A stretch of DNA of 32,786 nucleotides, from contig JAEWAQ010000050.1 in the NCBI GenBank assembly GCA_023391635.1, forward strand, positions 1 to 32,786, given 5' to 3'. The notes beneath the pieces are model-generated. The model made no database searches. It had not been told where the DNA came from and saw only the letters and a program-made list of their open reading frames with translations. Shown here in pieces: positions 28,344 through 32,786 of the stretch; the first letter of the stretch is position 1; every line of letters begins with the position of its first letter. The stretch comes from Bacillota bacterium. Lineage in GTDB: Bacteria; Bacillota; Bacilli; Paenibacillales; Paenibacillaceae. Both the position numbers and the translations under genes were made by a program.

Positions 28344-30134
28344 ATGGACGGATCGAGCAGCATGCGATATTCGCCGATCTCATTCGGCGGGAGTAATACA
28401 GGCGGTAATGCGGACAGAAGCTGGAGACCGCTCGACATAGTGCTGGTATTGCTGCTAACTTTGGCGGCCGGCCTGATGTCTTTCTGGGACCTTGGCAACC
28501 GGACCGGCGCGCAGACATACTGGAAGCCGAGCGCGATCGGCGAAGGGTTCACGGTCGACTTCGGCGCCATGCGGACGGTCGATCGGTTGAATATGTACGA
28601 AGGCCCGGGCGCGCGCGGCAAGACGAAGGTCGAATGGTCCGCGGACGGACAAGCATGGACGTTGTACGCGGAGATCGAACATAAGCACAACCGGGTATTC
28701 ACGTGGAAGTCCGACGATAAGACGGTCGAAGCGCGCTACATGCGGTTTACGACGGTGAGCACCGGGTATACGCTGTATGAAGCCGCCTTCTTCACCAAGG
28801 ACGTGGACGTGCCGATCCCGGTCGATCAGGTTATCGACAACGGGAAAGCAGGCAGCGCGTCGGCTGGTAGCGGGGCGGAAGTGTTCGACGAGCAGTCATT
28901 CGCGCCGTATCGACCGGATTACCGCAATAGCATGTATTTCGACGAAATTTACCACGGCCGTACCGCCTACGAATTCATCGAAGGCATGGAGCCGTACGAG
29001 AATACGCATCCGCCGCTCGGCAAAGTGCTGCTCGAATTCGGCATCCGGATGTTCGGCATGACGCCGTACGGCTGGCGCTTCATGGCCGCCGTATGCGGCA
29101 CGCTGATGGTGCCGGTGATGTACGCGGCAGCCAAAGGCATGTTCGGCAGGACTCGGTACGCTTTTCTCGCGGGCTTGCTGTTGGTGCTGGAAAGCTTCCA
29201 TCTGGTGCAGTCGCGGATTACGAATGTCGATATCTTTGGCGTCACGTTCACGATCCTGATGTACTATACGATGTATCGCTACGGGGAATCGGCTTGGCGC
29301 TACGGCTTCCGCCGCGGCATCGGCTGGCTCGCGGCCAGCGGCGTCTTCTTCGGCTGCGCGGCGGCGGTCAAGTGGAACTATCTGTACGGCGGCGCCGGTC
29401 TTGCCGTGCTGTTCTTGTGGGCGTTCCTTCGCAACCGCCGTGAAGCCCGATTGGACGGCCAGCGAAGTATCGGCAAGCGGACCGTGTTGACTCTGCTGGC
29501 GGCAGTAATCTTGTATGTTGCAGTTCCTGCCGGTATTTACGCCGCCTCTTATATTCCGTTCGAGAAGGCAACGGTAGCTGAAGACGGATGGAAAGACGTG
29601 TGGCAATACCAGAAGAACATGTATGAATACCATAAGGGCGTCAAAGAAGAACATCCCTACGGCTCCAAGTGGTACACCTGGCCGCTCATGATAAGGCCGG
29701 TCTGGTATTACGGCGGACCGGACCTGGCGCCGGGTACGGGGCAGAGCATCGCCGCCATCGGGAATCCGCTCATCTGGTGGGGCGGACTGCTCGCGATGCT
29801 GGCTTCCTGGTGGATCGGCTGGCGGCGACGGGACCGTATCGTGCTCACGATCGCGGTCATGTACTTGTCGTTCTACGTGCCGTGGATCGTGGCGCCGCGC
29901 AGTGTCACGTTCCTGTACCACTATTTTCCGATGGTGCCGCTGCTGATTCTGTCGATCGTATGGATGATGCGATGGTGGGAGGAGCGGAATCGGTTCGGCT
30001 ATCGGAAGACGGTGGCATTCGTCGCCGTGTCGGCCGGTCTGCTCGTCTGGTTCTACCCGGTACTTGTCGGGATCACGATCAGCCGGGAATGGATGAACGT
30101 GTTCATCCGGTGGCTGCCGAGCTGGGGCTTCTGA
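28344..30134 (+). CDS. PMT-family glycosyltransferase with inserted discoidin-like domain
   Basis: This 596-residue polytopic protein resembles protein O-mannosyltransferases (GT39), which use a polyprenyl-phosphate sugar outside the membrane. TM1 is at about residues 29-47. An extracytoplasmic domain of about 110 residues follows (about 55-160), resembling an F5/8 type C domain (GEGFTVDFGAMRTVDRLNMY, then VEWSADGQAWTLY). Next come the catalytic PMT motif MYFDEIYHGR (D200, E201) and HPPLGK (H222), then roughly ten membrane helices. In ordinary PMTs the DE motif follows TM1 within a few dozen residues, so the domain is an insertion. The start is ATG 28344 with GGGGAC upstream. It is followed by a DPM1-like GT2 that could make its lipid-linked donor. 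B. subtilis YkoS-YkoT is a comparable pair. Acceptor unknown. Confidence 0.88.
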   Translation: MDGSSSMRYSPISFGGSNTGGNADRSWRPLDIVLVLLLTLAAGLMSFWDLGNRTGAQTYWKPSAIGEGFTVDFGAMRTVDRLNMYEGPGARGKTKVEWSADGQAWTLYAEIEHKHNRVFTWKSDDKTVEARYMRFTTVSTGYTLYEAAFFTKDVDVPIPVDQVIDNGKAGSASAGSGAEVFDEQSFAPYRPDYRNSMYFDEIYHGRTAYEFIEGMEPYENTHPPLGKVLLEFGIRMFGMTPYGWRFMAAVCGTLMVPVMYAAAKGMFGRTRYAFLAGLLLVLESFHLVQSRITNVDIFGVTFTILMYYTMYRYGESAWRYGFRRGIGWLAASGVFFGCAAAVKWNYLYGGAGLAVLFLWAFLRNRREARLDGQRSIGKRTVLTLLAAVILYVAVPAGIYAASYIPFEKATVAEDGWKDVWQYQKNMYEYHKGVKEEHPYGSKWYTWPLMIRPVWYYGGPDLAPGTGQSIAAIGNPLIWWGGLLAMLASWWIGWRRRDRIVLTIAVMYLSFYVPWIVAPRSVTFLYHYFPMVPLLILSIVWMMRWWEERNRFGYRKTVAFVAVSAGLLVWFYPVLVGITISREWMNVFIRWLPSWGF

Positions 30135-30245
30135 TCGGATCGGTTCGTTTCGGGGACGTTCATTCGGAGATGTCTGGATCGAACCGGAGCTGTCCAGAAC
30201 TGTTAGCAGAAGAGATATGAGAGGGATCGGAAAGGGGTGGCGGAC

Positions 30246-31256
30246 ATGAGCGGAGCTTGTTTCCTGTCCGTGGTCGTGCCGATGTACAACGAAGAAGAGG
30301 TCGTGGAAGCGACGTACGAGCGGTTGTCGCGCGTGCTTGGCGGGCTTGGCGAAACGTACGAGATCGTGTTCGTCAATGACGGCAGCCGCGACCATACCGC
30401 CGATATCGTGCGCCGGATTTGCGCATCGGACAGCCATGTCAAGCTGGTCGACTTCTCCCGCAATTTCGGCCACCAGCTTGCCGTCACCGCAGGCATGGAT
30501 TACGCTTCGGGCCGCACGGTCGTGCTGATCGACGCCGATTTGCAGGACCCGCCGGAAGTCATCCCCGAAATGGTGAAGTTGTGGCGCGAAGGCTTCGATG
30601 TCGTCTATGGCAGGCGAATTGCACGCAAAGGCGAGACGTGGTTCAAGAAAGCGACGGCGAAGATGTTCTACCGCTTGCTGCGTTCGATGACGTCGGTGAA
30701 TATTCCGGTCGACACGGGGGATTTCCGCCTGATGGACCGCAAGGTGATCGACACCTTGTGCCTCATGCGCGAGCAGCAGCGCTATATCCGCGGCATGGTC
30801 AGCTGGGCCGGCTTCCGCCAGACGGGCGTCGATTACGTGCGGGACGAGCGGTTCGCCGGGGAGACGAAATACCCGCTTCGCAAAATGCTGCGCTTGTCGA
30901 TGGATGCCATTACCTCCTTCTCGACCAAGCCGCTGAAGCTGGCGAGCATTCTCGGCTTTCTGATGTCCGCTGGAGGCTTCGTCTATTTGCTCGTGGTGCT
31001 GTATTTGCGGTTGTTCACGAACGCGACGACGCCAGGCTGGAGCTCGATGGTCGTCATCAGCTTGCTGTTCCATGGCATCACGCTGTCGCTGCTCGGCGTG
31101 CTGGGCGAGTATATCGGCCGTATCTACGAGGAGTCCAAGCAGCGGCCGCTGTACCTTGTGTCGGAAACGGTCGGGTTCGAGCAAAAGGCGGAGGAGCGGC
31201 GGTACGATGGCGCAGACAAGCGGCGGGAGGAAGAGCCGGTCGCGAGCCGGTCGTAA
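30246..31256 (+). CDS. GT2 glycosyltransferase, polyprenyl-phosphate sugar synthase type (YkoT/DPM1-like)
   Basis: This 336-residue membrane-bound enzyme transfers a sugar from a nucleotide donor to polyprenyl phosphate. The GT2 domain starts FLSVVVPMYNEEEVVEATYE and has VFVNDGSRDHTADI, LIDADLQDPPEVIPEMV (metal-binding DxD-type motif) and DTGDFRLMDRKVID. Two C-terminal membrane helices (about 232-256 and 268-290) are followed by the usual GRIYEESKQRPLYLVSETVGF tail. The start is ATG 30246, 9 bases after AAAGGGG; GTG 30237 abuts the ribosome binding site. It lies 111 bases downstream of the PMT gene on the same strand. The pair suggests that it produces the lipid-linked sugar used by the PMT protein. 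The sugar may be mannose, glucose or another; sequence alone does not decide. Confidence 0.9.
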   Translation: MSGACFLSVVVPMYNEEEVVEATYERLSRVLGGLGETYEIVFVNDGSRDHTADIVRRICASDSHVKLVDFSRNFGHQLAVTAGMDYASGRTVVLIDADLQDPPEVIPEMVKLWREGFDVVYGRRIARKGETWFKKATAKMFYRLLRSMTSVNIPVDTGDFRLMDRKVIDTLCLMREQQRYIRGMVSWAGFRQTGVDYVRDERFAGETKYPLRKMLRLSMDAITSFSTKPLKLASILGFLMSAGGFVYLLVVLYLRLFTNATTPGWSSMVVISLLFHGITLSLLGVLGEYIGRIYEESKQRPLYLVSETVGFEQKAEERRYDGADKRREEEPVASRS

Positions 31257-31382
31257 GAGCGTTTCGTTGCAAGGAAAATGCGGGTGCGACAGAAGCGATT
31301 GGCGTCGGTCGTGTAGGTAAATCGTTCCTACTGCGTATACTAAGTGAACGGAAGTTCATTGCAGAACGGAGACGATGCATCG

Positions 31383-32609
31383 ATGGCACAATTGCAAGGT
31401 TCAGGCTCAGCCTATACGTACGATCAGGAATTAGTCGCGGCGACGAGAGCGGAATTGCCCGAAAACGTCCATAGCGGGCGGGTGTGCGTCGTATCGGCGG
31501 ACAGCGGGGAAGTGGTTGCGTCGTATGGCGATCCGGATGCGTTAACATTCGTACGATCGACGGCGAAGCCGCTGCAGGCGATTGCTTCGCTTGCAGGCGG
31601 CGTGGCTGAAGCTTGCGGCTGGAATGACCGCCATCTGGCGATGATGGCGGCGTCGCAGCGCGGCTATCCGGCCCAAATGGCGGCGCTGGAGGAAATGCTG
31701 GCGTTATCCGGCGTGCCGGAAGACGCATTGGTGTTCCATGAGACGAAGCCGATCGCGTCTTCTGCGCAAGTGGAATGGGCGCAAAATGGTGCGCGGCGAC
31801 GTAAGTTGTACCATACTTGCGCGGGCAAGCATCTCGGCATGCTGGCATGGTGCCGATTGGCGGGATGGCCGCTTGCGGGGTACGCCGAGCCGGATCATCC
31901 GGCACAGCGGGAGGTTTTGCGCCGGGTCCGGGAATGGTGCGGAGCTGATGAGGCGGCGTGTCGGCTTGGCCGCGACGGCTGCGGCTTGCCCGTGCTCGCC
32001 ATGCCGCTGCGGCGGATCGCGTTGGGCTATGGGCGGCTGGCATGCGTGGATTCGTCGGGGAGCCTGAAGACGGAAGAGGAGACAGGTGCATCGCTTGACC
32101 GGGTAGCAGAAGGACGATTGAAGCATGAAGGCGCGGCAACTGACGAGGTTTCGGAAGAGGAGGCGGGAGAATCGCTCGACCGGGTAGACGATGGGCGCCT
32201 ACAGCGCGCAGGTGCGACATCGGATGGCATGTCAGAAGAGGCGGCGGGGACGTCACTCGACCGGGAGGCCGTTGCGGCGGCTGCGCGGGTCGTCTCAGCG
32301 ATGCATCAGCACCCGGATCTGGTCGAAGGGCCGGGCCGACTCGCCAGCCTGCTGATGGCAGATCCCAACATTGTCGCCAAGAGCGGTGCGCAAGGCCTGT
32401 TCGCGCTGGGTCTGCGGCGAGAACGGCTTGGCATCGCGATTCATGTAACGGACGGATCGGAAGCTGCTTGGCCTTACATCGTTATGCGATTGCTCGACCG
32501 CTGGGGCGGCGCGTCTGCTGCCACGATGGCTGCGTTATCTTCACGATTCCCGCGCGAATTCCGCAACGACGCCGGCGCTGTCGCAGGCAGTTGGGAAGTG
32601 CTGATATGA
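31383..32609 (+). CDS. Asparaginase-II-family protein with internal tandem repeat
   Basis: This 408-residue cytosolic protein belongs to the asparaginase II family (PF06089), thought to hydrolyse L-asparagine. Motifs include FVRSTAKPLQA, HTCAGKHLGMLAWCRL, LGRDGCGLPVLAMPL, EGPGRLASLLMADPNIVAKSG and the end IHVTDGSEAAWPYIVMRLLD. Between the GYGRLA segment and the AAARVVSAMHQHPDLV helix, where relatives have a short loop, there is an acidic insert of about 65 residues. It consists of 2.4 copies of a 27-residue unit (EEETGASLDRVAEGRL and similar). The start is ATG 31383 with GGAGA about 11 bases upstream; GTG 31344 has no ribosome binding site. All conserved motifs are intact, so the protein is probably active despite the insert. 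Confidence 0.88.
   Translation: MAQLQGSGSAYTYDQELVAATRAELPENVHSGRVCVVSADSGEVVASYGDPDALTFVRSTAKPLQAIASLAGGVAEACGWNDRHLAMMAASQRGYPAQMAALEEMLALSGVPEDALVFHETKPIASSAQVEWAQNGARRRKLYHTCAGKHLGMLAWCRLAGWPLAGYAEPDHPAQREVLRRVREWCGADEAACRLGRDGCGLPVLAMPLRRIALGYGRLACVDSSGSLKTEEETGASLDRVAEGRLKHEGAATDEVSEEEAGESLDRVDDGRLQRAGATSDGMSEEAAGTSLDREAVAAAARVVSAMHQHPDLVEGPGRLASLLMADPNIVAKSGAQGLFALGLRRERLGIAIHVTDGSEAAWPYIVMRLLDRWGGASAATMAALSSRFPREFRNDAGAVAGSWEVLI
32073..32270 (+). repeat. 81-bp tandem repeat inside the asparaginase gene
   Basis: Units at 32073-32153 and 32154-32234 are each exactly 81 bases, and a partial third runs from 32235 to about 32270. All begin GAAGAGG and share CGACCGGG or CTTGACCGGG cores. 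The copies have diverged but kept the frame, encoding 27-residue units. Confidence 0.9.
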
Positions 32610-32641
32610 GGGGATGCTTCTAATTCTGCCGCCCTCACGCC

Positions 32642-32726
32642 CCGCTCAACCGCCGCAATAGTGTCAGAGCGCCGCTAATCCTGCATCTCTTCCGCTCAAC
32701 CGCCGCAACAGTGTCAGAGCGCCGCT
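32642..32726. repeat. Direct repeat with 50-base period after the asparaginase gene
   Basis: A 35-base unit at 32642-32676 recurs at 32692-32726 with a single difference (ATAG versus ACAG). It is noncoding and starts just past the asparaginase stop. It looks like a dispersed intergenic repeat present here as a tandem pair; no gene is seen between 32610 and the window end. Confidence 0.85.
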
Positions 32727-32786
32727 CCCTCTACTCATCGTCTCACCGCCCGGGCGACTGAAGCGCGGTAGTCGGTCGGATTTTGT

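Noticed and set aside
30141..30186. CGGTTCG/CGAACCG inverted repeat between the PMT and GT2 genes
   Set aside because: Seven-base arms over a 32-base loop with no U-tract or promoter context are expected by chance in this sequence.
28896..31184. 762-codon open frame on the minus strand opposite the PMT and GT2 genes
   Set aside because: The plus-strand proteins in the same span carry clear family motifs, while this frame gives a Gln/His/Arg-rich sequence with no recognisable domain; long antisense frames are common in GC-rich DNA.
31261..31287. GTTTCG-N15-GGGTGC upstream of the asparaginase gene as an eighth SigB promoter
   Set aside because: The -10 matches the SigB consensus at only four of six bases, the gene is not a stress type, and TATACT at 31336-31341 is a likelier -10 box.

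Overview
The window looks like chromosomal DNA of a high-GC Gram-positive Firmicute, most likely Paenibacillaceae (Paenibacillus/Cohnella type). The signs are strong AGGAGG-type ribosome binding sites with frequent TTG/GTG starts, a CUT1 sugar transporter paired with YesM/YesN regulators, an rsbV-rsbW-sigB operon, YflT/YtxH-type stress proteins and a PdaA-type deacetylase. GC content is in the mid-to-high fifties, judged by eye. No rRNA, tRNA, CRISPR array, phage gene, transposase or insertion sequence was found. No gap between genes exceeds about 280 bases.

Layout. (1) 1-531: the 3' end of a siderophore-type ABC ATPase and its terminator. (2) 719-7066: a carbohydrate-uptake locus with two LplB/LplC-like permeases, a lipoprotein binding protein, a YesM-like sensor kinase and a YesN-like AraC-type regulator, closed by a strong terminator; no ATPase is encoded, as is usual for systems that share MsmX. 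(3) 7121-12328: a LuxR-type regulator, a HisKA_3 kinase, an ABC ATPase and two ABC-2 permeases, the same gene content as the linearmycin-resistance locus lnrJKLMN (yfiJKLMN) of B. subtilis. (4) 12440-14083: a single protein joining a PdaA-like deacetylase to a VanW module. (5) 14151-15702: modA-modB without modC, behind a 30-bp palindrome. (6) 15699-19049, minus strand: a translationally coupled operon of nucleotidyltransferase, GT4 glycosyltransferase and a six-hairpin-like protein. (7) 19220-28277: a general stress (SigB) island. (8) 28344-31256: a PMT-type glycosyltransferase with an extra discoidin-like domain, and a DPM1/YkoT-like GT2. (9) 31383-32609: an asparaginase-II-family protein carrying an in-frame 81-bp tandem repeat, followed by a 50-bp-period intergenic repeat.

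The most coherent system is the stress island. A REC-PP2C phosphatase (RsbY-like) and a membrane hybrid kinase (RsbK-like) overlap by 4 bases and lie upstream of rsbV-rsbW-sigB. By analogy with the Bacillus cereus group, the kinase would activate the phosphatase, which dephosphorylates RsbV, and RsbV then pulls RsbW off SigB. Around them I find seven sequences with the SigB architecture (GTTT-type -35, 13-15 bp spacer, GGGTAT-like -10). They include two head-to-head pairs and one in front of rsbV, and each faces a small stress-type gene or the sigB operon itself. The methyltransferase RsbM, part of the B. cereus system, is absent from the window.

All functional calls rest on reading translated sequence and recalled family features; no database search was run.
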